A stretch of 64,000 bases of DNA, from positions 1-64,000 of the forward strand of contig NZ_JAVRHK010000005.1 of NCBI RefSeq assembly GCF_031846585.1, given 5' to 3'. Source of the DNA: Autumnicola musiva (GTDB taxonomy: Bacteria; Bacteroidota; Bacteroidia; Flavobacteriales; Flavobacteriaceae). The position numbers and the translations under genes are program-made. Below the pieces are notes generated by a model. That model worked only from the letters and a program-made list of their open reading frames with translations. It did no database searches and had not been told where the DNA came from. Below are positions 16,342 through 25,471 of this stretch, in pieces (the first letter of the stretch is position 1; the number at the start of each line of letters is the position of its first letter).

Positions 16342-17334
16342 TTATGCTTTTCTTTCGTAAGCCTGGGTAAGTGCCCTTACTATAGCTTTTTTACCCATTT
16401 CCACCTTATATTTATTGTCTTCCAAAGGTTTTGCTTCATTCATAGTAAGCTCGGCTGCAGCTTCAAAATTTGCCTGGTTGGGAATCTTTCCGGAAAGATA
16501 ATTTTCAGCATCGATTAATTTCCAGGGCTTATGTGCTATCCCGCCCATTGCGAGTCCCGCTTTTGTAATAACCCCACCTTTGATTTGTAAACCAGCTGCG
16601 ACCGAAACCAAAGCGAAAGCATAACTGGCGCGCTCCCGGATCTTTAAATAATAATAATGATCTGAAAATGTGGATTCTGATAAGTGGATAGCAGTGATTA
16701 ATTCTCCCGGCATAAGATTGGTGTCATTTTCAGGATCGTCTCCCGGTAAACGGTGGAAATCGTTGAATTCAATCATTCTGGATGAGCCATCTTGTTTTTG
16801 AACTTCTACTTTTGCCCCAATTGCCGCCAATGCCACACACATATCTGAAGGGTGTACGGCAACACACTTATCACTCCACCCAAAAACAGCATGTAAGGCA
16901 TTCATACCTTTTAAAGCTCCGCATCCTGTACCTGGTTCTCTTTTATTACAGGGCATGGAGGTTTCATAGAAATAAGGACAACGTGTACGCTGTAAAAGGT
17001 TTCCACCGTTGGTAGCCATATTTCGAAGTTGCGCTGTGGCGGCAGAAAGCATTGCCATGGACAACAAAGGGTATTTTGTACGGACTTCACGGTGATTGGC
17101 AGTTTCAGAATTATTCAGCATTCCACCCAAGGTTAAACCGCCATTTTCATTCGGGGTAACTTTTTTGTAGTCCAGACCGGCAACATCAATAAGCTCATCG
17201 GGACGCTCCACATCCTCCTTCATCAAATCTATTAAATTTGTGCCTCCCCCTAAATAATGGGCATTTGTATTAGAATTTGCCGCCCGCAGCGCTTCTTCTG
17301 TATTTTTTGCACCTGTGTAAGTGAATGGTCTCAT
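16342..17334 (-). CDS. paoB: Aldehyde oxidoreductase FAD-binding subunit (PaoB-like)
   Basis: 330 residues. The FAD site LGGGTNLIDLMKE is near residue 33 and TNGGNLLQRTRCPYFY near 110-125. Four cysteines in TRCPYFYETSMPCNKREPG plus GTGCGALKG and SDKCVAVHPSD match the extra [4Fe-4S] insertion known from E. coli PaoB. It passes electrons between the molybdenum and 2Fe-2S subunits. Middle gene of the operon, 63 bases after paoA. Confidence 0.9.
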   Translation of the reverse strand: MRPFTYTGAKNTEEALRAANSNTNAHYLGGGTNLIDLMKEDVERPDELIDVAGLDYKKVTPNENGGLTLGGMLNNSETANHREVRTKYPLLSMAMLSAATAQLRNMATNGGNLLQRTRCPYFYETSMPCNKREPGTGCGALKGMNALHAVFGWSDKCVAVHPSDMCVALAAIGAKVEVQKQDGSSRMIEFNDFHRLPGDDPENDTNLMPGELITAIHLSESTFSDHYYYLKIRERASYAFALVSVAAGLQIKGGVITKAGLAMGGIAHKPWKLIDAENYLSGKIPNQANFEAAAELTMNEAKPLEDNKYKVEMGKKAIVRALTQAYERKA

Positions 17335-17397
17335 AGTTTTTAGTTTTATATCCTGAATTTCAACCCTTGTAGTTGTGTGGGATTTATGAAATTATTC

Positions 17398-18201
17398 TTA
17401 AGAATTCTTCGCCTTTTCCATTTGCTCCTGTGTGGCGAACACCCAGGTAGGCATCTCGTCATCACCCGAATGTACTTCTTTAAAAGCCTGAACAATGTTA
17501 TTATAGGCTCCGCAACGGCAAATATTTCCGGACATTCTTTCTCTGATTTCTTCTTCGGAAAGTTTTATATTGGTTTCAATATTTTTGAAATTTTCCGTTA
17601 CATAACTGGCTTCCCCATTTTCAGCTTCTTCAAGAAGCGCTACCGAAGAACAGATTTGCCCTGAAGTACAATATCCACATTGGAAGCCATCGTGTTTTAG
17701 AAAAGCCTGCTGCATTGGGTGAAGTTCACCATCTTCTGCTAAGCCTTCAACAGTGGTAATTTCTTTATCTTCACAGGTTGCCGCTAATGTAAGACAGGAA
17801 AGCTTTCGCTTACCATCAATCATTACCGTACAGGCACCGCACTGTCCGTGGTCACAACCTTTTTTAGACCCGGTAAGTGCTAAGCGTTCCCGTAGTGCAT
17901 CGAGTAAGGTGGTACGGGAATCCAGTGTTAGCGGTTTCAGCATATCATTTACCCGCAAATTTACTTTTACTTCATTAAGAAAAACCGCCGGGTCATCAGG
18001 AAGATCTTTGGCTGTACTTGCAAATAATTCTGAAGTAAAATAAGAAGAAGCCATCATACTTAAACTGGCCGCAGAAATTTGTTTTAAAAATTTTCTGCGG
18101 GAAGTCCCTTTTTTAAAACCAAGCTGATCAAAGATTTTTTCTTCATCTTCGGTTAATTTATCAGATTCTGTTTTGTCTTTCCATTTTTCCATTTCATCCA
18201 T
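17398..18201 (-). CDS. paoA: Aldehyde oxidoreductase 2Fe-2S subunit with Tat signal (PaoA-like)
   Basis: 267 residues. A long charged N-terminus precedes a twin-arginine signal SRRKFLK (34-40) and hydrophobic stretch to about 60, so the folded complex is likely Tat-exported. Two [2Fe-2S] clusters: plant-type Cys116, 121, 124, 136, and Cys175, 178, 228, 230. First gene of paoABC. A promoter was not clear; the 150 bases upstream are AT-rich. The acidic 33-residue leader before the Tat motif is longer than usual, and an internal start is not available before the RR. Confidence 0.9.
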   Translation of the reverse strand: MDEMEKWKDKTESDKLTEDEEKIFDQLGFKKGTSRRKFLKQISAASLSMMASSYFTSELFASTAKDLPDDPAVFLNEVKVNLRVNDMLKPLTLDSRTTLLDALRERLALTGSKKGCDHGQCGACTVMIDGKRKLSCLTLAATCEDKEITTVEGLAEDGELHPMQQAFLKHDGFQCGYCTSGQICSSVALLEEAENGEASYVTENFKNIETNIKLSEEEIRERMSGNICRCGAYNNIVQAFKEVHSGDDEMPTWVFATQEQMEKAKNS

Positions 18202-18351
18202 AAGCTCTATTGTTGGATTTCAAGATAGAACATATTTTTAATCACTTAGCTATATTTTATAAATATTGTAACGTTTCAATTAATTTACAGAATACCTGAA
18301 TTTTGCTTTTTGCTATTAAGATTTAGGCTGAAAGAACCATCTTAAGCAGTT

Positions 18352-19593
18352 TTAGTATCCTTTTGAGACAGAGTATGATTCTCTCTTTCGCCTTATGGAA
18401 GAAAACTCTAGATAAGTGAGTGATTTCCACAACCACTCCACCGGCCCCTGTGTAAAATATTTTAACCAGTACTGGCTGAATTTCAGTTGTAAGTAAAAAA
18501 TGGCAATAGCCATCAATATATTTAGAGCGGGAGAAGTTTTATCGAATAGGCCCATCCCAAAATTGTAAAATAGCATCAGGCCAAAAACGGTTTGTAGCAG
18601 GTAATTTGTCAATGCCATCCTACCCATTGCCGCTAATGGTTTGAGTATTGGGTAAAAAGATTTTACTCTGAACAGGAGAGTAATTCCGGTGATATAAAAG
18701 ATAGTAACGCAAACATTGTAAATGCTATAGAGGAACCCCGCCAGCCATTTCAATTCCGGTACTACCTCAATTCTGGGAAGAGTAACATAATTATTTAGCA
18801 GCATCAGCAATCCCGTTACCAGCAAAAAAAGGATAGCTATTTCCATAATTTTATTCCATCTTTTGAATTTCTGAACATTCTCCTCTATGGAAGTGAATAA
18901 TTTAATCTGCCCGGCATAAAAACCCAGAAGAAAAAATCCGAAGGTCATCAACAATCTCCCGCTTTCCAGCTGATATTTAATTTTAGCCGGCCAGGAGCTC
19001 CAATTCTCCTTTAAAACTGTAGTAAAACCTTCATTTTTAACCAGAGAATAGTATTTTTTTGCCTCCTCTGCCATAGGTAAGTTAACTGCCGCATCCGGTA
19101 GTCCTACTTTGAAAAACTCATATATATGTACGGGAAGGTTTAAAATTAATAATAAAGCAAGTACAGGAATGAGTTTTAGAGGTAAAAGGCGGGAAAATAT
19201 TAATCCTATTCCTAAAACGGCATATATGGCCAATATGTCCCCCCGCCAAACTGTATGGTGCAACACACCAATTAGAAAAAGCAGGAATAAACGCCAGATA
19301 TAAGTCCTTAAATTTCCCTTTCCAAAATTGTTTTTGCCAAATTGAAGATAAAAACCTAACCCAAATAAAAAAGAAAACACAGAAAAGAATTTCCCGAGTA
19401 CAAGAGCTCCAAAAATACCGAATGCTATCCCATCGGCTGTACTGCCATATTTAAAATATACTTCCTGAGGCAATGATGCGCCTGTGTACCATATAATCAT
19501 ATGAGCGTACAGAATTCCGGCCAGGGCAAATCCTCTTAACACATCAATGGTGTCAATACGATTTTTGGTACTTGTAATGGTGCTCTCTCCCAT
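18352..19593 (-). CDS. DUF418 family membrane protein (YeiB-like)
   Basis: 413 residues with around ten hydrophobic segments. The start NRIDTIDVLRGFALAGILYA is the hallmark of the acyltransferase-3-related YeiB/DUF418 group, and the C-terminal DUF418 part is recognisable by GRMALTNYLLQT (about 325-336) and the WLKYFTQGPVEWLWKSLTY end. Function not established; membrane acyl transfer or small-molecule transport has been suggested. Monocistronic, with a -7 element just upstream. Confidence 0.88.
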   Translation of the reverse strand: MGESTITSTKNRIDTIDVLRGFALAGILYAHMIIWYTGASLPQEVYFKYGSTADGIAFGIFGALVLGKFFSVFSFLFGLGFYLQFGKNNFGKGNLRTYIWRLFLLFLIGVLHHTVWRGDILAIYAVLGIGLIFSRLLPLKLIPVLALLLILNLPVHIYEFFKVGLPDAAVNLPMAEEAKKYYSLVKNEGFTTVLKENWSSWPAKIKYQLESGRLLMTFGFFLLGFYAGQIKLFTSIEENVQKFKRWNKIMEIAILFLLVTGLLMLLNNYVTLPRIEVVPELKWLAGFLYSIYNVCVTIFYITGITLLFRVKSFYPILKPLAAMGRMALTNYLLQTVFGLMLFYNFGMGLFDKTSPALNILMAIAIFYLQLKFSQYWLKYFTQGPVEWLWKSLTYLEFSSIRRKRESYSVSKGY

Positions 19594-19608
19594 AGCATTT
19601 TAGTCACT

Positions 19609-19616
19609 CAAAGATA
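19609..19616 (-). promoter_or_regulatory. -7 promoter element of the DUF418 gene
   Basis: TATCTTTG on the minus strand matches the Bacteroidota consensus TAnnTTTG, 15 bases before the start codon. A matching -33 element is not clear. Confidence 0.5.
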
Positions 19617-19944
19617 AATTTTGTAAAATTTATATCCCTCCATCATGAGCAAAATCAAAATAATTTTTCCAAGATAGCCAGAAGGGGGATTTTCTAAGCA
19701 AAGATTTATTATTTAAAACTTTGAAAAAATCTATTTGAATGTCCGTATTTATTCATAACATCAGAAACCTACATCAAGCACCAGTTGAGAACTTTTAGTA
19801 CTAAGAATTTTTGAACAGGAGAAGGTTTTAACCATTATATTGCGGTTTCCGGATATTCATAAAATCAAGCCTTATTTTCCACAAAAAAGCCCCGTAACAT
19901 AAAAGCTGCAGGGCTTATCATTTTTGTTCTTCAAATTCAGAAAC

Positions 19945-19984
19945 AAAAAACCGCCCGAAAATATCTGTAATATATTCCGGACGG
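19945..19984 (-). terminator. Terminator after the TonB-dependent receptor gene
   Basis: On the minus strand CCGTCCG pairs with CGGGCGG (one mismatch) around an AT-rich partly paired loop, followed by TTTTTTG. It begins 21 bases after the receptor's stop codon. A second hairpin, AAGCCC (19887-19892) with GGGCTT (19911-19916), lies just beyond it. Confidence 0.75.
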
Positions 19985-20005
19985 CATAGTCAACTAACTC
20001 AACAT

Positions 20006-22483
20006 CTAAAACTTATAAGTAAGATTAGCTACAAAATTCCGTGGAGTTTGAGGATTAATCGTAGACCATCCATTATAATACTCTTCATCGCTTAAATTAT
20101 TCAGTTTAAGAGTAATGGCAAATTTTTCAACATTGTAGAAAACAGAAGCATTAAAGACAGTATAGGAAGGCAGGGTAAAAACCCCCAGTTGTCTGTTAAA
20201 AATCATATTTTCACTTGCATAATTCCCTCCAAAACCAAATCCGAAGCCTTGAAGATTACCTGCAGAGAACCTGTAGCTTGCCCATAGATTAGCCAGATTT
20301 TCAGGGCCCGCAGATTCCGGTCTTCTGTTTAAGAGGGCTGTCTGGTCAGATTCTGTTAATTCGCTTTCATTATGACTATAACCTGCTATAAGATTCAAGC
20401 CTTCCAGTGGAGTAGCAATAATGCTTGCTTCAAAACCCCGACTGTAAAGTTCTCCATCCTGCACAAAATAAAATGGCCTTGATGCGTCTTCCATTACAAT
20501 ATTGGAAACCTGAATATCATAATAACTCAAGCTGGCGGTAAGCCTGTTCTCCAAAAGATTAAATTTGGTACCTACCTCAAACTGTCTGGCATGTTCTGGA
20601 TCAAACGTAACTGTTGTGGTTAAACCTTCCTCAGGATTTCCTTCCTCGTCTGGGGCTACATTACTGAATCCATCCATATAATTGGCAAAAATTGAAATTT
20701 TATCCATCAATGGCTGATAAACAACTCCGAATTTTGGTGACAAAGCAGTCTGGCTGTTATCTTCACTTTCAAAACGATCTATTCTTAAACTCGCCATAGC
20801 TGATAGCTGAGGGGTAAAGTTTATAACATCTGAAATATAGGCACTGTAGATATTCTCTTCTGTAGAGGCATTATTTCTGGCAGCACCTGCCAGTAAATCG
20901 TCTGTAGCTGCTTTAGAAAGTATTCCATTATCATTATCAGTAATATAATTACCTGGTGTATAAATTCCGAAGACGCTCTCGTTTACATTTTGATTATCTG
21001 CATTACCAATGTACACTCTCCCGTTTGTAATATATCCGGAACTGTTATTAATGGTTTGCCTGTTAAAATAATCAAGCCCTATCAACATCCTGTTTCGCAA
21101 ACCGGCGATTTCAAAATCACCTATAAAATTCTGCTGAATATCGGTAGTTAAAGTAGTGGAATTCTGATCATTAATATATCGATTAAACACCACTCCCTCA
21201 TCAAGGTTCGTAACTTCCCCGGGGATTTCATCCTGCTCCTTTAGAGAATTGGTTATTTCGTAAAGGTAAGAGTAATAACCGTCAGTTTTCGCGGAACTTC
21301 TGGAGACGACCGTTTGGGAAGTCCAGTTATCGGAAAGGTCATAAAACATCTGGCCCTGCAGGCTGAAATTAGGATTTTCTACAGTTAAATCGTTACTGGT
21401 ATAAGAAAGGTCAGGATTATAAGCTAATTCTTCCATATTGGTCACAGTAAGTGGAGAACCTCGATCCAGAAACAGCATAAGAGGATTAGTACTTTCACTA
21501 TTGTAAAACTCAGTATTCAGGTAAAACGAAAGCCGATCGTTTACTTTATAACTAAGGGCAGGAGCCACAAAAAATGATTCTTGAAAACCTGCATCCTGAA
21601 AGCTGTTTTCCCAGTGATAGGCGGTATTTACCCGTAAAGCCACATCTCCTGCTTCATCCAGGGGTGTATTCACATCTGCAGTGATCCTGTTTAAACCATA
21701 ACTTCCCATTGTGTAAGAAATATCTCCTCCGAAATAATTGTATGGCTTTTTAGTTACAATATTTATAAGACCGCCATAAGAAATAAGACTACTGCCATAT
21801 AGAGTTCCTGAAGGGCCTTTTACCACCTCAATTCGTTCAATATTTGCAGGGTCAGGACTGGCATTTGTTAAACCGGGCAATCCATTTACCAAAGTTGGCT
21901 GTACTGCAAAACCTCTGATTGAAAAATATCCAGCACCGTCTCCACCCCTACCGGTAGATTCCCATAATTGGGTAATCCCGGGGGCATTTTTAAGAGCATC
22001 ACCAAAATCGGTTACTACCTGTTCTTTTAAAAGCTCTGTGGTGATAGTGTTATAAACCTGGGGATTCTCAATATCCTTTAGAGGTATTTTGGACACATAA
22101 TCACTTTTTGTACGCGAAAAGTCATTCATGTTGCCATTAGCACGAAGCACTACCTCTCCCAACTGCTCTTGTTTGCTATTCAAAATAATATTTGGAATTG
22201 TAGTGGTTTGATTACCCTGTACTGAAACAGCTATTTCTTTGGTTTGATAACCTACGTAAGAAATTCTAAGGGTGTAATTTCCCGTGGGTATGGAACGCAG
22301 TGAAAATTCTCCTTCAGAATCTGACTCAGTTCCAATGGTGGTACCTTCTATATCTATATTGGCACTGGAAACCGGAGCTCCGTTATTGTTGATTATTTTT
22401 CCCCGAAGACTACCTCCGGTTTGGGTATAACCTAATTGTACTACTGCCAGCAGAAGGCCTAGCAGAAAGTATTTTTGATTCAT
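20006..22483 (-). CDS. TonB-dependent siderophore-type receptor
   Basis: 825 residues. Signal peptide ending near QLGYTQ, then a carboxypeptidase-regulatory-like beta domain (about 22-110: GSLRGKIINNNGAPVSSANI and GNYTLRISYVGYQTKEI), typical of Bacteroidota receptors. The plug includes FGDALKNAPGI, GGDGAGYFSIRGF and IERIEVVKGPSGTLYGSS, and the 22-strand barrel ends in ...FVANLTYKF. The plug motifs resemble ferric hydroxamate/pyoverdine receptors (FhuA/FpvA type). Own promoter TACATTTG and terminator suggest a single-gene unit; iron control is expected but no Fur box was identified. Confidence 0.9.
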   Translation of the reverse strand: MNQKYFLLGLLLAVVQLGYTQTGGSLRGKIINNNGAPVSSANIDIEGTTIGTESDSEGEFSLRSIPTGNYTLRISYVGYQTKEIAVSVQGNQTTTIPNIILNSKQEQLGEVVLRANGNMNDFSRTKSDYVSKIPLKDIENPQVYNTITTELLKEQVVTDFGDALKNAPGITQLWESTGRGGDGAGYFSIRGFAVQPTLVNGLPGLTNASPDPANIERIEVVKGPSGTLYGSSLISYGGLINIVTKKPYNYFGGDISYTMGSYGLNRITADVNTPLDEAGDVALRVNTAYHWENSFQDAGFQESFFVAPALSYKVNDRLSFYLNTEFYNSESTNPLMLFLDRGSPLTVTNMEELAYNPDLSYTSNDLTVENPNFSLQGQMFYDLSDNWTSQTVVSRSSAKTDGYYSYLYEITNSLKEQDEIPGEVTNLDEGVVFNRYINDQNSTTLTTDIQQNFIGDFEIAGLRNRMLIGLDYFNRQTINNSSGYITNGRVYIGNADNQNVNESVFGIYTPGNYITDNDNGILSKAATDDLLAGAARNNASTEENIYSAYISDVINFTPQLSAMASLRIDRFESEDNSQTALSPKFGVVYQPLMDKISIFANYMDGFSNVAPDEEGNPEEGLTTTVTFDPEHARQFEVGTKFNLLENRLTASLSYYDIQVSNIVMEDASRPFYFVQDGELYSRGFEASIIATPLEGLNLIAGYSHNESELTESDQTALLNRRPESAGPENLANLWASYRFSAGNLQGFGFGFGGNYASENMIFNRQLGVFTLPSYTVFNASVFYNVEKFAITLKLNNLSDEEYYNGWSTINPQTPRNFVANLTYKF

Positions 22484-22523
22484 AGTAGTAGTATTAATTT
22501 AGACTTGTTTTAAATAACAGCAG

Positions 22524-22679
22524 CAAATGTAAAAAGCCTGTATCAGAAAAAAAAGCTTATTTAAAATTATTATAAATAATAATCCCTTCATTCCAGAGAA
22601 AGAATTAATATAGGTTATGGTACCACATATAAAATTGATCTGGAATTAACATTAAGAGAGCTTCATTCCAATATCTTTG
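22524..22679. promoter_or_regulatory. Divergent promoter region, TonB receptor and HAD gene
   Basis: Minus-strand TACATTTG (22531-22524) lies 40 bases before the receptor start. Plus-strand TATCTTTG (22672-22679) lies 22 bases before the HAD phosphatase ATG. Both match TAnnTTTG. The region between is AT-rich with no clear operator. Confidence 0.55.
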
Positions 22680-22701
22680 CATCTTTAAAATTTTGAAGTA
22701 T

Positions 22702-23511
22702 ATGATAAAATTGATTGTTACCGACATGGATGGGACACTTCTCAATGATAGGCATGAGTTGCACCAGGATTTCTGGAAAATGGAAGAAGCTCTAACTGAA
22801 AAAGGAATTATGTTCTCTGTTGCCAGCGGGCGCCAGTTTTATAACCTGGAATCAAAATTTGAAAAAATTAAGGACCGAATGCTTTTTTTTGCTGAAAATG
22901 GCACACATGTAGTCCATAAGGGAAAGGAACTATATGTAAATCCGCTGGATAGAGAGGGCGCTATGAAATTTATTGACATTGGTAGAGAAACTGAGGGTGC
23001 TCAATTAGTTTTATGCGGAAAAGAATCTGCTTATGTTGAATGTGACGACGAAGGTTTTATAAAAGAAATTCAGCAATATTATAAACGTCTTAAAAAAGTA
23101 GATAACCTTAAAGATGTGGAAGATACTTTTTTAAAAGTCACTGTATGTGATTTTAAAGGTGTTGAAGAGCACACGCTGCCACATTACGAAAAATTTCAGA
23201 ATGATTATAAAGTGGCCGTTGCCGCAAGGATTTTTCTTGATATTACTTCTTTTACAGCAAATAAAGGTAATGCCATTGAAGGCGTGCAGAAAGAACTAAA
23301 TATTTCCCCTGAAGAAACACTCGTATTCGGAGATTATCTAAATGATCTTGAAATGATGAAGAATGCCAGGTATAGTTATGCCATGAAAAATGCACATCCT
23401 GAAATAATTAATGCCAGCAGGTACATTACAAGCCATGACAATAATGAAAACGGTGTGCTTAAAACAATAGAAGAACTGGGGTTATTAAATGGGGAATTAA
23501 AGGAGGCATAA
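22702..23511 (+). CDS. Cof-type HAD-superfamily phosphatase
   Basis: 269 residues starting MIKLIVTDMDGTLL, with the nucleophile Asp9 and DxD motif; ATG 22702 is chosen because it places the motif at the standard distance. Later motifs are the Ser of VASGRQF, Lys of TANKGNAIEGV and the acidic GDYLNDLEMM. These define the Cof/YidA group with a C2 cap. It likely dephosphorylates sugar phosphates or flavin-type metabolites in the cytoplasm; the actual substrate cannot be told. Stops 39 bases before a convergent gene. Confidence 0.9.
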   Translation: MIKLIVTDMDGTLLNDRHELHQDFWKMEEALTEKGIMFSVASGRQFYNLESKFEKIKDRMLFFAENGTHVVHKGKELYVNPLDREGAMKFIDIGRETEGAQLVLCGKESAYVECDDEGFIKEIQQYYKRLKKVDNLKDVEDTFLKVTVCDFKGVEEHTLPHYEKFQNDYKVAVAARIFLDITSFTANKGNAIEGVQKELNISPEETLVFGDYLNDLEMMKNARYSYAMKNAHPEIINASRYITSHDNNENGVLKTIEELGLLNGELKEA

Positions 23512-23526
23512 ATTAACCTCTGAATT

Positions 23527-23548
23527 TTTTGAATTAATTAATTCAAAA
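23527..23548. terminator. AT-rich palindrome between convergent genes
   Basis: A perfect 22-bp palindrome with arms TTTTGAATTAA / TTAATTCAAAA sits between the stops at 23511 and 23551. It may act as a weak bidirectional terminator; it has no GC-rich stem. Confidence 0.4.
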
Positions 23549-23550
23549 TG

Positions 23551-24330
23551 TTATTTTACAATTATATGAGTTTTATCCAGCCCTGTATTGCCTGTAGCAG
23601 GATCAAAAGCATAAACCATGATTTCATATACACCTTTTTCAAGCTCTATTTCGGCTAAAAAAGTACTGGATTTGGCACCCGTTTTTAAAGGAATTTCCTT
23701 CACTATTTTATCCTCATCATTACTAATAACAGCTTTTAATTCATATTGATTTGCATCCCACAAACCATTATCAGTAACAGGGCAGCCACACATGAGGACT
23801 ATATTTGCTTTTATTTCTATAATTCCCTCTCCCGCAACGGTTTCATGAGTTTGTGGTGATAATATATCTACCGCAAATCCAGGAATTTCAAGTACCAGCC
23901 CATCTCCTGTGATATCTTTACCGGGGAGAAGCCATAGCTGAGTTGAAGACATTACACCTGCTCCTGCACTGTTTAGAGGTCCATAGGCTTCAACTGTTAC
24001 AAATACCGGCTTTTTAATACTAAGTTGTGCAGTGAAGCCGGCCGTGCCTGTATCTGTAATACTTTGCCGACGTTCCCTTGGCTGCTTCATGATCTTTTCA
24101 GTATTCCCTGTACTGCCACTGGTAATTCCCTTAGCTAGTATTTCTCCTGTTGCCGCATCTTTAATAATAATCCTGGCACCTCCCATGGAGGTACCAATAA
24201 ATTTTGCATCTTTTGCCTTTGCTCTTACAGTAATCGAGGTTTCCTGAGCAGACTCCTGCGCGTTCAGGATGAAAGTGAATACAAAAACAACTAAAAAGGT
24301 GAGTCGTAAGTTTAGCGCTGGTATTTTCAT
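23551..24330 (-). CDS. Exported protein of unknown function
   Basis: 259 residues with a signal peptide (hydrophobic stretch about 10-24, ending LNAQES). The mature protein is rich in Gly, Thr and Val and looks all-beta, with repeated Ig-like phrases (ITVRAKAKDAKFIG, FVTVEAYGPLNSAG, KGVYEIMVYAFDPATGN). A MCGCPVTDNGLWD loop could bind metal or form a disulfide. I recognise no family. It lies 28 bases downstream of the L,D-transpeptidase gene on the same strand, so they are probably co-transcribed. Confidence 0.75.
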   Translation of the reverse strand: MKIPALNLRLTFLVVFVFTFILNAQESAQETSITVRAKAKDAKFIGTSMGGARIIIKDAATGEILAKGITSGSTGNTEKIMKQPRERRQSITDTGTAGFTAQLSIKKPVFVTVEAYGPLNSAGAGVMSSTQLWLLPGKDITGDGLVLEIPGFAVDILSPQTHETVAGEGIIEIKANIVLMCGCPVTDNGLWDANQYELKAVISNDEDKIVKEIPLKTGAKSSTFLAEIELEKGVYEIMVYAFDPATGNTGLDKTHIIVK

Positions 24331-24358
24331 AAAATTCTACAAATGAATATATTCCAAT

Positions 24359-25315
24359 TTAAGAAGTCTTTTCTGAATCAGCTATATCCTGAATCTCTTT
24401 TTGGTCAAAATTTCTTGGATCTTCCCTGTACAACTTCACGTAATTTTTTAAGGTATCTAATTCTTCCAAAGTCAAATCATCTGCCTTAAAATCATCTGAA
24501 AGAGCAAGCCAGGGGGCGGGAGCATCAAAGTTATAATCTCCAAATACCATAAATGGAGTACCATTACGCTTAACCTGATCGTCTTCCAGCCGCCACATTT
24601 CTGCCCAGTCGTAAATAAATTTAGCATCTTCCATTTTTAGCCGCACACAGGCATGGCTGGCAGGAAATCCCGGTAAATTGTATTGATGAACCCCTACCCC
24701 TTCAACATTGAGAAAATTGAAATAATATGGCAGGATCCAGTCCTTATTTACGGAACTCACCTTGCGTTTGGCTTTATAATTTCCATAGTGAAGGCCGTTT
24801 GGAGTAGGTGTGGACTTTTTACCTGAACTCACAGGTCCCCACCTAATTAATTTTCCCGATTCATAAAGGGCAATACCCTGAATTCGTTGTGCCACCAATA
24901 CAGCTTTAGGAATGGAATCCAGAACGGGTAATTTTTCAGGAAATGGGCTGTAAAGAAGCAAATCTGTTGTGATGGTATCAGGAATTACCAAAGGAATTCC
25001 GGGACTTACCCTGTAATCTTCAATTCGATTAATCGCATATACAATCTGCTTTTCTTCTTCGGAATATCGGGTTTTTAAACTGTCCAATGCTTCCCGTGTG
25101 CTAAGAGAATCTATGATATAATTAATGGCCAGCCTGGAATCTTTTTCCGGTTCTTCCTGCTTCTGAAGTTGTTGAATGGTGTCTGTAAAAGTAGTTTCCT
25201 TCACTGGTTGCTTCATCTTTTCCACGTCATTTGAACATGAAGAAAAGGCAAAGAACAGAATTATCAGAAACACTGTGGATCTACCAAAATATTTAAAAAT
25301 TTTTAAAGGGGACAA
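24359..25315 (-). CDS. L,D-transpeptidase lipoprotein (YkuD family)
   Basis: 318 residues. Signal peptide with lipobox FSSC (Cys27). The YkuD catalytic domain occupies about 138-245: GVGVHQY (H210) and GFPASHACVRL with S220, H221, the nucleophile C223 and R225. Such enzymes make meso-DAP crosslinks in peptidoglycan or attach lipoproteins to it. The N-terminal third is low-complexity and charged, likely a spacer from the membrane anchor. Upstream gene of a probable two-gene unit with the exported protein at 23551. Confidence 0.9.
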   Translation of the reverse strand: MSPLKIFKYFGRSTVFLIILFFAFSSCSNDVEKMKQPVKETTFTDTIQQLQKQEEPEKDSRLAINYIIDSLSTREALDSLKTRYSEEEKQIVYAINRIEDYRVSPGIPLVIPDTITTDLLLYSPFPEKLPVLDSIPKAVLVAQRIQGIALYESGKLIRWGPVSSGKKSTPTPNGLHYGNYKAKRKVSSVNKDWILPYYFNFLNVEGVGVHQYNLPGFPASHACVRLKMEDAKFIYDWAEMWRLEDDQVKRNGTPFMVFGDYNFDAPAPWLALSDDFKADDLTLEELDTLKNYVKLYREDPRNFDQKEIQDIADSEKTS

Positions 25316-25471
25316 AATAAATGAGTTTTTATTAATATAAATACAAAATTAAGCTTCCTCCCCTACTGATACTACTAATAAAGCGTTAAGAGTTTGTTGG
25401 TTTAACTATAATTATTTTTCTTCTTCCGGTTTAAGTTTAATTTTTAACTTATTGAACCTTAAAAAACCGCC

